From: Cognatundibacterium luofuense
GTDB taxonomy: Bacteria > Pseudomonadota > Gammaproteobacteria > Burkholderiales > Burkholderiaceae_D
Direction of reading: 5' to 3'
DNA length: 64,000 bases
Assembly (NCBI RefSeq): GCF_018139685.1
Contig: NZ_JAGSPN010000005.1
Coordinates: forward strand, 124,001-188,000
A model generated the notes under the pieces. It saw nothing but the letters and a program-made list of their open reading frames with translations. It was not told where the DNA came from and ran no database searches. A program made the position numbers and the translations under genes. Shown piece after piece: positions 1 through 7,482 of this stretch. Within the stretch, counting starts at the first letter, position 1; each line of letters opens with the position of its first letter.

Positions 1-1
1 G

Positions 2-265
2 CCGCGTCTCGTGCATGGCAAGCTGGATACACTGCTGAAACGGATTACAGAATTCTCTGAAAAACATAATCCGCTGATTCTGGACTGCACTGATCTGGAA
101 CGCGTTGAGTTCTCTGCCACTGCCGAATTGCTGAACGGACTTGCGCCGATTTCCGGTCAGCCGGGTGCTGTTATTCAGTTCACCGAAGTCAATTATCTGG
201 TCATGATGCTGTTTAACGCGATGGGACTCAAAAACATCGCGACGATCACCCTGCGCAAGCACTGA
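2..265 (+). CDS. STAS-domain protein, C-terminal part (5' end outside window)
   Basis: The reading frame is already open at the left edge, so only about 87 C-terminal residues are visible. The stretch ILDCTDLERVEFSATAELLN followed by an alpha/beta pattern resembles the end of a STAS domain, the fold of anti-sigma-factor antagonists and of many small signalling proteins. The N-terminal part cannot be judged. The gene ends 121 bp before hslV on the same strand. A heat-shock-like promoter lies in that gap, so hslV probably does not depend on this gene. The function is unknown; the family assignment rests on pattern only. Confidence 0.6.
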   Translation, partial: PRLVHGKLDTLLKRITEFSEKHNPLILDCTDLERVEFSATAELLNGLAPISGQPGAVIQFTEVNYLVMMLFNAMGLKNIATITLRKH

Positions 266-275
266 GTTGTCGGCG

Positions 276-303
276 CTTGTAATCCGGCGAACACCCCCCA
301 TCT
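276..303 (+). promoter_or_regulatory. sigma-32 (heat-shock) type promoter for hslVU
   Basis: CTTGTAA (276-282) is followed after 13 bp by CCCCATCT (296-303). This closely matches the RpoH consensus CTTGAAA / CCCCATnT and falls within its usual spacing. It lies about 84 bp upstream of the hslV start codon. In E. coli the hslVU operon is a known RpoH target, so sequence and context agree. No mapped transcript is available. Confidence 0.65.
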
Positions 304-386
304 GAGACGACATTCAGGCTTGCACACAAGCCCGGACAACACAGCCACCGGTTGTGGATGTCTGCTTTTTTACTCAGAGGTATCTC

Positions 387-923
387 ATGGAACAATTTCA
401 CGGCACAACCATCCTGACCGTTCGCCGCGGTAATCAGGTGGCACTGGGTGGCGATGGTCAGGTCACACTGGGCAATATCGTCATGAAGGGAACAGCCCGC
501 AAAGTCCGTAAGCTGTATCACAACAAAGTGCTGGCCGGTTTTGCCGGTGGCACCGCCGACGCATTCACCCTGATCGAGCGTTTTGAAGCCAAGCTGGAAA
601 AACATCAGGGCCACCTGATGCGCGCTTCGGTAGAACTGGCAAAAGACTGGCGTACCGACCGCATGCTGCGCCGTCTGGAAGCCATGCTGCTGGTCGCCGA
701 TAAAGACACGACACTGGTCATTACCGGTAACGGGGATGTGCTGGAGCCGAATCAGGGTATTGGTGCGATTGGTTCCGGCGGCAATTACGCGCAGGCTGCT
801 GCCATCGCCCTGTTTGAAAATACCGAATTGTCGCCGGTGGATATCGTCAAAAAATCGCTGACGATTGCCGGTGAAATGTGTATCTACACCAATCTCTCGC
901 ACACCATCGAAACACTGGAATAA
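387..923 (+). CDS. hslV: ATP-dependent protease HslVU, peptidase subunit HslV
   Basis: This is the 178-residue proteolytic subunit of the cytoplasmic HslVU (ClpYQ) protease. Two HslV hexameric rings degrade proteins unfolded by HslU. The nucleophile is the N-terminal threonine exposed after removal of a short propeptide. Here TTI lies at residues 7-9, so the propeptide is MEQFHG, longer than the single Met of E. coli. Conserved segments [29 protein letters not shown] and IGSGG are all present. The ATG at 387 is preceded by AGAGG. An upstream in-frame GTG would add 11 unconserved residues and was not used. hslU follows after 39 bp. Confidence 0.97.
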   Translation: MEQFHGTTILTVRRGNQVALGGDGQVTLGNIVMKGTARKVRKLYHNKVLAGFAGGTADAFTLIERFEAKLEKHQGHLMRASVELAKDWRTDRMLRRLEAMLLVADKDTTLVITGNGDVLEPNQGIGAIGSGGNYAQAAAIALFENTELSPVDIVKKSLTIAGEMCIYTNLSHTIETLE

Positions 924-962
924 GCTGCGCAGCGCGCGCTGTTCTCACGACAGGATAAGACT

Positions 963-2297
963 ATGAATATGACTCCGCAGGAGATTGTCTCCGAACTCGA
1001 TAAACACGTGGTTGGCCAGGCCAAAGCGAAAAAAGCAGTCGCGATTGCGCTGCGTAACCGCTGGCGTCGTCAGCAGGTACAGGAACCGCTGCGCCACGAA
1101 ATCACGCCAAAAAATATTCTGATGATAGGCCCTACCGGCGTCGGCAAAACCGAAATTGCGCGCCGTCTGGCCAAACTGGCGGATGCGCCTTTTATCAAAA
1201 TCGAAGCCACCAAGTTCACGGAAGTCGGTTACGTCGGTCGCGACGTGGATACCATCATCCGCGATCTGGTCGATATCGGCATCAAACAAACCCGTGAAAG
1301 TGCGATGCGCAAAGTGCGTATGCGTGCCGAAGATGCCGCCGAAGACCGTATCCTCGACATTCTGCTGCCACCGGCACGTGATTTCGGCATTCATCCGGAA
1401 GGCGAACAAAATGCCGCCGATACCGGCACCCGCCAGACTTTCCGCAAACGCCTGCGTGAAGGTGCGCTGGACGATAAAGAAATCGAAATCGAAGTCGCGG
1501 AACCGGTTGCGCACATGGAAATCATGGCACCACCGGGCATGGAAGAAATGACCGAGCAGATCAAAACCATGTTTTCCGGCATGGGCAATGGCAAAAAGAA
1601 AGCGCGTAAGCTGAAAATCAAAGAAGCTTTCCGTCTGCTGGTGGATGAAGAAGCCGCCAAAATGGTCAATGAAGAAGATCTGAAACAGGAAGCGATCCGC
1701 AACGTCGAGCAAAACGGTATCGTGTTCCTTGATGAGATCGATAAGATTGCATCGCGCTCGGAAGCCGGTGGCGCCGAAGTGTCACGCGCCGGTGTACAAC
1801 GTGATCTGCTGCCACTGGTGGAAGGTACCACCGTCAACACCAAGTACGGCATGATCAAAACCGATCATATTCTGTTCATCGCGTCCGGCGCTTTCCATCT
1901 GGCCAAACCATCGGATCTGATTCCGGAACTGCAAGGCCGCTTCCCGATTCGCGTGGAACTGGAATCGCTGTCGGTGGCTGACTTTGAACGTATTCTGACC
2001 AGCACCGATGCCTGCCTGACCCGTCAGTATCAGGCTTTGCTGGAAACCGAAGACGTAAAAGTCGCGTTCACACCGGATGGCATCGAGAAAATCGCCAGCA
2101 TTGCGTACTCAGTCAATGAAACCACTGAAAACATCGGTGCGCGTCGTCTGTACACCGTAATGGAAAAACTGCTGGAAGATTTGTCATTCGAAGCCCAGCA
2201 ATTCAGTGGCCAGACCTTCAGCATCGATGCAGCCTATGTGGAATCCCGCCTCGGCGCTTTGTCGGTGGATGAAGATTTGTCGCGCTACGTGCTGTAA
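963..2297 (+). CDS. hslU: ATP-dependent protease HslVU, ATPase subunit HslU
   Basis: This 444-residue AAA+ unfoldase (Clp/Hsp100 family) recognises substrates and feeds them into HslV. The Walker A motif GPTGVGKT is at residues 56-63, and the Walker B region reads [11 protein letters not shown] in the second half. Between them is the family-specific intermediate domain (about residues 110-240), rich in charged residues. The protein ends in DLSRYVL. In this family the C-terminal tail inserts into HslV and activates it, so the pair should work together. Length is normal for the family. A strong terminator follows at 2340. Confidence 0.97.
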   Translation: MNMTPQEIVSELDKHVVGQAKAKKAVAIALRNRWRRQQVQEPLRHEITPKNILMIGPTGVGKTEIARRLAKLADAPFIKIEATKFTEVGYVGRDVDTIIRDLVDIGIKQTRESAMRKVRMRAEDAAEDRILDILLPPARDFGIHPEGEQNAADTGTRQTFRKRLREGALDDKEIEIEVAEPVAHMEIMAPPGMEEMTEQIKTMFSGMGNGKKKARKLKIKEAFRLLVDEEAAKMVNEEDLKQEAIRNVEQNGIVFLDEIDKIASRSEAGGAEVSRAGVQRDLLPLVEGTTVNTKYGMIKTDHILFIASGAFHLAKPSDLIPELQGRFPIRVELESLSVADFERILTSTDACLTRQYQALLETEDVKVAFTPDGIEKIASIAYSVNETTENIGARRLYTVMEKLLEDLSFEAQQFSGQTFSIDAAYVESRLGALSVDEDLSRYVL

Positions 2298-2339
2298 ACA
2301 CCCGCTTGTTCAGCCGGTCAACGCTGGCTGACAATCAAG

Positions 2340-2375
2340 AAAGCACCTCTTCCGCCCGCCGGAATCCGGTGCTTT
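2340..2375 (+). terminator. Intrinsic terminator after hslU
   Basis: AAAGCACC (2340-2347) pairs with GGTGCTTT (2368-2375) and is followed by TTGTTT. A second small stem (TTCCG/CGGAA) lies in the loop. It sits 42 bp after the hslU stop. Hairpins with the same AAAGCACC/GGTGCTTT core recur at 17.55 and 61.02 kb, each near a copy of the 90-bp repeat. Confidence 0.85.
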
Positions 2376-2414
2376 TTGTTTACAGCCGCTACAGCAAGCC
2401 GCCAGAGCATCACA

Positions 2415-2506
2415 AATGCCTCAAATGCGGTGTTCAGCACAGCGATCCGGCGGTCGTCGGCAGAAAGTCCGGGCCTCCGGAAATGTCAAATGACGATACT
2501 TGCACA
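2415..2506 (+). repeat. 90-bp dispersed intergenic repeat, copy 1
   Basis: This is one of six copies in the window; the others are near 17.4, 23.9, 44.5, 45.6 and 61.2 kb. The shared core reads TTCAGCACAGCGATCCGGCG followed by GTCGTCGGCAGAAAGTC. It is preceded by CAAATGCGG and ends near CGATA-TGCACA. It fills most of the gap between the hslU terminator and msrC. No coding role was identified. Confidence 0.85.
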
Positions 2507-2675
2507 GTCACAGTATGCAGAACGTGTTCCGCAGCACAGACAGCCTGATACAACGAGAGCCGATGACGCCTGCACCGACCTGTGTTCTCAGTTTCCGGTA
2601 TCATAAGCGCGCGTTTTCCGGCGCAGAGCCGGTGTTCATGGCACGGCCATTCACTTTAGATTTGAAAGATATCGC

Positions 2676-3200
2676 ATGTTTGAAACCGCTGCGGCCACAG
2701 ACCGCCCTGATTATTCCCTGCTCACTCAGCAAGTTTCCAGCATTCTGACCGGCGAAACCGCGCTGATGACCAATGCCGCGCAATTTTCAGCACTGGTGTA
2801 TCACAGTCTCAGCGATCTGAACTGGGCCGGTTTTTACCTGTGTACGCCAGCTGCCAAAGCCGGTGGCGAATTCAGTCATGATTTGCTGCTCGGCCCGTTT
2901 CAGGGCAAGGTTGCCTGCGTGCGTATTCCTTTCGGTCGCGGCGTGTGCGGCACCACAGCAGCGCAGCGCAGTACCATTCTGGTACCGGATGTGCACGCCT
3001 TCCCGGGCCATATCGCCTGCGATTCTGCATCGAATTCTGAAATCGTGATTCCGCTGATCAAAGACGGCAAACTGTACGGCGTATTTGATATCGACAGCCC
3101 GAAACTGAACCGCTTCACGGCAGAAGATCAGCAGGGTCTGGAAGCCATGGTGGCAGCGTTTATGCAAGCAACAGATTTCAGTCAGATCAGCGGCGCATAA
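2676..3200 (+). CDS. msrC: Free methionine-(R)-sulfoxide reductase, GAF-domain type (fRMsr)
   Basis: This 174-residue protein is a single GAF domain that reduces free methionine-R-sulfoxide, a cytoplasmic repair step after oxidative stress. The three redox cysteines expected for the family are C81, C91 and C115, with the same spacing as the catalytic set of the E. coli enzyme (YebR). The signature DVHAFPGHIACDSASNSEIV surrounds the third one. The ATG at 2676 lies 170 bp after repeat copy 1, so the gene probably has its own promoter. A GC-rich hairpin follows the stop. Confidence 0.93.
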   Translation: MFETAAATDRPDYSLLTQQVSSILTGETALMTNAAQFSALVYHSLSDLNWAGFYLCTPAAKAGGEFSHDLLLGPFQGKVACVRIPFGRGVCGTTAAQRSTILVPDVHAFPGHIACDSASNSEIVIPLIKDGKLYGVFDIDSPKLNRFTAEDQQGLEAMVAAFMQATDFSQISGA

Positions 3201-3234
3201 GCCTGTACGCTTTTCCTGCACCTTATCAAACAAA

Positions 3235-3254
3235 ACGGCCGCAAAAGCGGCCGT
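3235..3254 (+). terminator. Hairpin terminator after msrC
   Basis: ACGGCCGC (3235-3242), loop AAAA, GCGGCCGT (3247-3254): a perfect 8-bp GC-rich stem 34 bp after msrC. The following bases (GATTCTTCTG) are only moderately T-rich, so termination may be partial. Confidence 0.65.
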
Positions 3255-3336
3255 GATTCTTCTGTAGCAGTACTGGCAATTTCGCAGCGTCTCGCATAGA
3301 CTGCAGACTTCTCTGAAGCTCTGCATCACCTTCATC

Positions 3337-3540
3337 ATGCCCGGATGCCGGAACCGAAAACGCTGCCGCAAGTTACGCCACTCATTACGACGGCGTGATC
3401 TGTGTACACGTATGGTGGTGGAACTGGGTATTCAGTACGCTGAACTGATGGGTCAGGCATTTGCCCGTGATTTTTTACAGGGGCAGGCGGTGCCGGCACC
3501 GGTGATTCAGCGTTTATTCCCGCAAAACAGCCTGCGCTGA
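3337..3540 (+). CDS. Doubtful small ORF or gene remnant
   Basis: The 67-codon frame lies in the 350-bp gap between msrC and the convergent gpsA. The first half is an unlikely Arg/Cys-rich stretch. The second half (from an in-frame ATG at 3412) reads like normal protein of this genome: VVELGIQYAELMGQAF, then FLQGQAVPAPVIQRLFPQ. No ribosome-binding site is visible before either ATG. It could be a short real protein of about 42 residues or the tail of a gene whose front part is lost. No family was recognised. Confidence 0.3.
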   Translation: MPGCRNRKRCRKLRHSLRRRDLCTRMVVELGIQYAELMGQAFARDFLQGQAVPAPVIQRLFPQNSLR

Positions 3541-3550
3541 GCCGCGACGT

Positions 3551-4555
3551 TCAGCGTGCCTGCAACTCCTGCTTCGCATCACGCGCCATCAGGCGCTGTA
3601 TCATGTCCTGCGCACTCATCTGATCAAACAGCACCGCTGCCACCGCATTGGTGATCGGCATATCCACACCGAGGCGCACCGCCATTTCGCGCACAGCACG
3701 GGCACAGCGCACGCCTTCCGCCACATGACCGAGTTCACTGACGATTTGTTCCAGCGATTTCCCCTGCGCCAGCGCCAGACCAACACGACGGTTACGCGAT
3801 AAATCACCGGTACAGGTCAGTATCAGATCACCGACACCGGTCAGCCCCATCAGCGTTTCCGCTTTGCCACCCATCGCCACGCCCAGACGGCTGATTTCTG
3901 CCAGGCCACGCGTCATCAGCGCGGCACGGGCATTCAGCCCGAGACCGAGACCATCAGCGACGCCGGTGGCGATCGCCATGATATTTTTGACGGCGCCGCC
4001 GATTTCCACACCTGCCACATCATCGCTGGAATACACGCGGATCGCGTTGCCATGCAGCGCTGTCACCACATCACGGCACAGAGCAGCAGAAGCCGATGCA
4101 ATCGTCAGTGCGCAAGGCAAACCCTGCGCCACTTCCTGTGCGAACGAAGGGCCGGACAGGACGCCGAGCTCACAGCTGTCGCCCAGCACTTCAGCAGCCA
4201 CCTGATGCGGCAGCAGGCAACTCTGCTCTTCCAGACCTTTGCACAGCCAGACAATACGGCGCGGGCGGTGCAAAGCACAGTCTTCCAGCGTAGGACGCAA
4301 ACCAGATACCGATGTCGCAATAATCAGAATATCGTCAGCCCCGCTGGCATGCGCAATCGCGGCATCAAAATCGGCGGTCAGTTGCATTGATTCAGGTAAG
4401 GGATAACCGGCCAGATAATGGATGTTTTCACGTGCTGCTTCCATTTCCTGCATGGCACGGGGATTACGCCCCCACATCACCACCTGATTTTTCGCTGCCA
4501 GCGCAATCGCGACAGCGGTACCCCAGGCACCTGCACCTAACACACTGATATTCAT
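3551..4555 (-). CDS. gpsA: NAD(P)+-dependent glycerol-3-phosphate dehydrogenase
   Basis: This 334-residue cytoplasmic enzyme reduces dihydroxyacetone phosphate to sn-glycerol-3-phosphate, the backbone precursor of phospholipids. The Rossmann dinucleotide motif GAGAWGTA is at residues 7-14. The GPSFAQEV and VKNIMAIATG segments of the family follow, the latter holding the catalytic lysine. The ATG at 4555 has the ribosome-binding site AGGAG 5 bp upstream; the longer frame upstream has none and was not used. It is the last gene of a rhodanese-grxC-secB-SH3-gpsA block. A terminator-like hairpin at 4656 separates it from the SH3 gene, so it may also have its own promoter. Confidence 0.96.
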   Translation of the reverse strand: MNISVLGAGAWGTAVAIALAAKNQVVMWGRNPRAMQEMEAARENIHYLAGYPLPESMQLTADFDAAIAHASGADDILIIATSVSGLRPTLEDCALHRPRRIVWLCKGLEEQSCLLPHQVAAEVLGDSCELGVLSGPSFAQEVAQGLPCALTIASASAALCRDVVTALHGNAIRVYSSDDVAGVEIGGAVKNIMAIATGVADGLGLGLNARAALMTRGLAEISRLGVAMGGKAETLMGLTGVGDLILTCTGDLSRNRRVGLALAQGKSLEQIVSELGHVAEGVRCARAVREMAVRLGVDMPITNAVAAVLFDQMSAQDMIQRLMARDAKQELQAR

Positions 4556-4655
4556 ACGTCTCCTGCTGTTGTCGCGGCAAAGCTCCGCATCAGGCGGGAA
4601 TATACCGCAGATTTCGCAGAGATTTGCAGATTTTCGGCAATGATAAGGAAAGAAA

Positions 4656-4680
4656 GAAAAAGGACAGCGCACTGTCCTTT
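4656..4680 (-). terminator. Intrinsic terminator between SH3 gene and gpsA
   Basis: On the minus strand AAAGGACAG-TGCG-CTGTCCTTT is followed by TTCTTTCTTT. It lies just after the SH3-gene stop (4706) and 100 bp before the gpsA start. It probably ends or attenuates transcription from upstream. Confidence 0.8.
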
Positions 4681-4705
4681 GAGATATTTTTTTGCAGCGA
4701 AGTGC

Positions 4706-5152
4706 TTACAAACCCCAGACTTCGCTGATTCTGACGTAACCGATCTGGCCGTCTTTATGTTTGACCTTGACCCAGCCTGCGGAAGCCGGTTCCGCCATTT
4801 CCAGCAATACATGCTTGTCCGCACTGAACACCAGCGGCGCAGCCTCGTCGGCCGAAGCACGGATTTTTGCGCTGGCAGCTTTCACAATCAGATTGCGGCG
4901 GGTGATCAGATCCTTGGTTTCGACCCAGCTCAGTTCACCACTGACATCACGCACCTTGCTCCATGCACCGGATGTAAACACCACTTCCACCGGCATGCCA
5001 CGCGGCGCGACATATAATTTGGCACCTTTCAATGAAGGCGCATCGTACATAATGACCGGATTCGGACCTACCGAACGGTATTCCAGCGCCTGGGCAGACA
5101 AAGAGCCGGCCAGCGTCAGGAAAGAAAAAGCAGAAATAATCAGAGTGCGCAT
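4706..5152 (-). CDS. Exported SH3-like (SH3b) domain protein
   Basis: The 148-residue protein starts with a Sec signal peptide (MRTLIISAFSFLTLAGSLSA, cleavage probably after AQA), so it should act in the periplasm. Two repeats of the bacterial SH3 pattern follow: PVIMYDAPSLKGAKLYVAPR...GAWSKVRDVSGELSWV, then ASAKIRASADEAAPLVF...GWVKVKHKDGQIGYVR. Such domains usually bind peptidoglycan or peptides. The exact role is unknown. The ATG at 5152 was chosen because the signal peptide begins there; the longer open frame overlaps secB. It lies between secB and gpsA. Confidence 0.85.
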   Translation of the reverse strand: MRTLIISAFSFLTLAGSLSAQALEYRSVGPNPVIMYDAPSLKGAKLYVAPRGMPVEVVFTSGAWSKVRDVSGELSWVETKDLITRRNLIVKAASAKIRASADEAAPLVFSADKHVLLEMAEPASAGWVKVKHKDGQIGYVRISEVWGL

Positions 5153-5160
5153 AAAATCAT

Positions 5161-5180
5161 AAGGGCCCCGCAGGGCCCTT
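5161..5180 (-). terminator. GC-rich hairpin after secB
   Basis: AAGGGCCC-CGCA-GGGCCCTT is a perfect 8-bp stem 7 bp after the secB stop and 9 bp before the SH3-gene start codon. No clean T-run follows on the minus strand. It may weaken read-through or hinder initiation of the SH3 gene rather than terminate fully. Confidence 0.55.
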
Positions 5181-5186
5181 TCAGGA

Positions 5187-5660
5187 TTACTGTACAGTTG
5201 CCGGTGCTTCTGTATTTGCCTGTTGTTCAGTCGCAACTTGCTGACGCTGAACGTAGAATGCCTCGAAATTGATTTCGGACAGATGGATAGGCGGGAAGCC
5301 AGCGCGTGTGATCGCATCAGCGATGTTAGAACGCAGGTAAGGGTAAATGATGTTCGGGCAACCGATACCCAGCAGCGGATCGATCTGATCGTCAGGGATA
5401 TTACGTGCTTCGAAAATACCGGCTTGTTTGCCTTCAACCAGGAAAGCCACTTTTTCGCCGATTTTTGCAGTAACAGTCACGGTTACTGTGGATTCATAGA
5501 TACCGTCTGCCAGTTTTTCCTGACCAACGTCCAGAGAAACTTCGATAGCAGGTGCTTGCTGTTCCAGGAAAATAGCTGGGGAATTTGGCTGTTCAAGCGA
5601 CAGATCTTTCAGATATACGCGTTGAATTTGGAATACGGGCTGCAGATTTTCGTCAGACAT
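5187..5660 (-). CDS. secB: Protein-export chaperone SecB
   Basis: This 157-residue cytosolic chaperone works as a tetramer that keeps precursor proteins unfolded and hands them to SecA. Family segments include [22 protein letters not shown] near the start, [29 protein letters not shown] in the core, and [37 protein letters not shown]. The C-terminal tail is Gln/Thr-rich and variable, as usual. Length is normal. It follows grxC with a 188-bp gap, room for a separate promoter. Confidence 0.97.
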   Translation of the reverse strand: MSDENLQPVFQIQRVYLKDLSLEQPNSPAIFLEQQAPAIEVSLDVGQEKLADGIYESTVTVTVTAKIGEKVAFLVEGKQAGIFEARNIPDDQIDPLLGIGCPNIIYPYLRSNIADAITRAGFPPIHLSEINFEAFYVQRQQVATEQQANTEAPATVQ

Positions 5661-5848
5661 GTGAGACTTTCTATATTTCTAAAAGATTAACAATGAACAG
5701 CTGGACGACTCAGGTCGGCTATGCCTGTGCGGTCTCCTTGCCGGCATAACAAAACCCAGATGAGGACAAAACCGCCCTTTTCAAGATTTCGCGCAGGCAT
5801 TTTAGCAAGGAGATGACAAAAACAGCAATTTGCGGCGACACAGGCCCG

Positions 5849-6130
5849 TTATTCGTTGTTATTCGTCAAGTCAGGGTTCAGCAAGGCATCCAGTTTGCCG
5901 GCGCGGTCCAGTGCCGACAAATCATCAAAGCCTCCGACATGGGTATCGCCGATGTAAATCTGCGGTACGGTACGGCGACCGGTTTTCTGCATCATGGCTT
6001 CACGCACGGCAGGATCAAGATCCACACGGATTTTTTCAATTTCTTCCACGCCTTTGAATTTCAGCAGGCGCTCTGCCATCACGCAATACGGGCACACTGC
6101 CGTGCTGTACATCACAACTTGAGGTTTCAC
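5849..6130 (-). CDS. grxC: Glutaredoxin 3 (GrxC type)
   Basis: This 93-residue thioredoxin-fold protein reduces disulfides using glutathione. The dithiol active site CPYC is at residues 13-16. The glutathione-binding TVPQIYIGDTHVGGFDDL segment with the cis-proline is present. It starts 14 bp after the stop of the membrane-anchored rhodanese gene, so the two are probably co-transcribed. The glutathione it uses would be made by gshA/gshB later in this window. Confidence 0.95.
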   Translation of the reverse strand: MKPQVVMYSTAVCPYCVMAERLLKFKGVEEIEKIRVDLDPAVREAMMQKTGRRTVPQIYIGDTHVGGFDDLSALDRAGKLDALLNPDLTNNNE

Positions 6131-6144
6131 GTCACTACTCCTGA

Positions 6145-6552
6145 TTATTTGATGATCGGCAGACCCTGCTCACGCCAGGAATCCGTACCACCTTCCAGAC
6201 TGAACACCTGTGCAAAACCGGCTTTGGTCAGCACAGAAGCAGCACTGGCAGAGCGGACACCGGATTTGCATACGGTGATCACAACGTTATTGCGGGATTT
6301 TTCCAGTTCGGCGATGCGCTGCGCCAGTTCCGGTAATGGAATATTTTTCGCTTTTGGCAGATGACCGGTTGCAAACTCTTCTGCGCTGCGGACATCCAGC
6401 ACCAGTGTCTTGCCCTGATTCATCATTTGGGTTGCCTGAATCTGGGACACACGTGCCCCGCGACGTTGCAGCACAGGCAACAACAATGCGATACCGGAAA
6501 CTACGGCCATCGCGATCAGGATCAGATTATTCCAGTCTAAAATGAATTTCAC
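6145..6552 (-). CDS. Membrane-anchored rhodanese-like protein
   Basis: The protein has 135 residues. An N-terminal hydrophobic helix (about residues 9-28) anchors a single rhodanese domain. The catalytic loop CKSGVRSA holds the nucleophilic cysteine C95, so sulfur transfer is possible, but the natural substrate is not known. LVLDVRSAEEFATGHLPKAKNIP is the standard domain entry. It is the first gene of the grxC-secB block and diverges from gpmA across a 177-bp gap. Confidence 0.9.
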   Translation of the reverse strand: MKFILDWNNLILIAMAVVSGIALLLPVLQRRGARVSQIQATQMMNQGKTLVLDVRSAEEFATGHLPKAKNIPLPELAQRIAELEKSRNNVVITVCKSGVRSASAASVLTKAGFAQVFSLEGGTDSWREQGLPIIK

Positions 6553-6592
6553 AGCTTTCCCGTCGTAAAAATGGTTATCGGAAGCCTGTCAT

Positions 6593-6598
6593 TATAAA
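6593..6598 (+). promoter_or_regulatory. Possible -10 element for gpmA
   Basis: TATAAA lies in the divergent gap about 135 bp upstream of gpmA. No convincing -35 hexamer was found at 16-18 bp, so the call is tentative. A start near 6605 would place the whole inverted-repeat structure at 6632-6704 inside the gpmA leader. Confidence 0.35.
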
Positions 6599-6631
6599 AT
6601 AGATGCCGCTGCCGCACAGAACTTGCGCAAC

Positions 6632-6704
6632 AGGTTCAGGAAAGTTTGCTGTTCAGTCATTTTTTAGCGTCTGCAAACCGGTAGCAGCTGATTTTCCTGA
6701 ACCT
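6632..6704 (+). promoter_or_regulatory. Long interrupted stem in the gpmA leader
   Basis: The 18-base left arm (6632-6649) pairs completely with two segments. GCAAAC (6673-6678) pairs with its 3' third, and TTTCCTGAACCT (6693-6704) pairs with the other 12 bases. A 14-base bulge separates the two right segments. The right arm ends 25 bp before the gpmA ATG, and no Shine-Dalgarno sequence is seen there. It could be an RNA switch, an operator dyad, or a 3' structure of a short transcript. Confidence 0.6.
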
Positions 6705-6729
6705 ATTAACAACAAACCTGACTTTTACT

Positions 6730-7476
6730 ATGTACAAACTCGTATTGATGCGCCACGGCGAATCCACCTGGAACCTGGAAAACCGCTTCACTGGCTGGAC
6801 CGATGTTGACCTGACTGAAAAAGGTGTGGCGGAAGCTGCTGCTGCCGGCAAACTGCTGAAGGAATCCGGCTACAGCTTTGACGTGGCTTACACCTCCGTA
6901 CTGAAACGCGCGATCCGCACGCTGTGGGGCACGCTGGATGCGATGGATATGATGTGGCTGCCGGTCAAACACGACTGGCGTCTGAACGAACGTCATTACG
7001 GTGCACTGCAAGGCCTGAACAAAGCGGAAACCGCTGCCAAATACGGTGACGAACAAGTACTGGTATGGCGTCGCAGCTATGACACACCACCAAATCCGCT
7101 GGCAGAAGATGATGACCGCACTTCCTTCAACGACCCGCGTTACGCCGGTCTGGACCGTGCACAGATCCCGCTGACAGAATGCCTGAAAGATACCGTTGCG
7201 CGCGTCATGCCTGCCTGGGAAGACAGCATTGCACCGGCCATCCGTTCCGGCCAGCGCGTACTGATCAGCGCCCACGGCAACAGCCTGCGCGCCCTGATTA
7301 AAATGCTGGATAACATCAGCGACGACGATATCGTGAATCTGAACATCCCTAACGGCCAGCCGCTGGTGTATGAACTGGATGCTGATCTGAAACCGATCCG
7401 TCATTACTATCTGGGCGACCAGTCCGCGATTCAGGCTGCGCTGGCAGCTGTGGCAAGTCAGGGTAAAGCGAAGTAA
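6730..7476 (+). CDS. gpmA: 2,3-bisphosphoglycerate-dependent phosphoglycerate mutase
   Basis: This 248-residue glycolytic enzyme interconverts 3- and 2-phosphoglycerate through a phosphohistidine. The LVLMRHGES motif holds the catalytic histidine H9, and [10 protein letters not shown] near residue 180 carries the second catalytic histidine. [14 protein letters not shown] and [11 protein letters not shown] are typical of the dPGM family. Length is as in E. coli. The EnvC-like gene begins 6 bp after the stop, suggesting one transcript with envC and the S41 peptidase gene. Confidence 0.97.
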   Translation: MYKLVLMRHGESTWNLENRFTGWTDVDLTEKGVAEAAAAGKLLKESGYSFDVAYTSVLKRAIRTLWGTLDAMDMMWLPVKHDWRLNERHYGALQGLNKAETAAKYGDEQVLVWRRSYDTPPNPLAEDDDRTSFNDPRYAGLDRAQIPLTECLKDTVARVMPAWEDSIAPAIRSGQRVLISAHGNSLRALIKMLDNISDDDIVNLNIPNGQPLVYELDADLKPIRHYYLGDQSAIQAALAAVASQGKAK

Positions 7477-7482
7477 ACCCGG

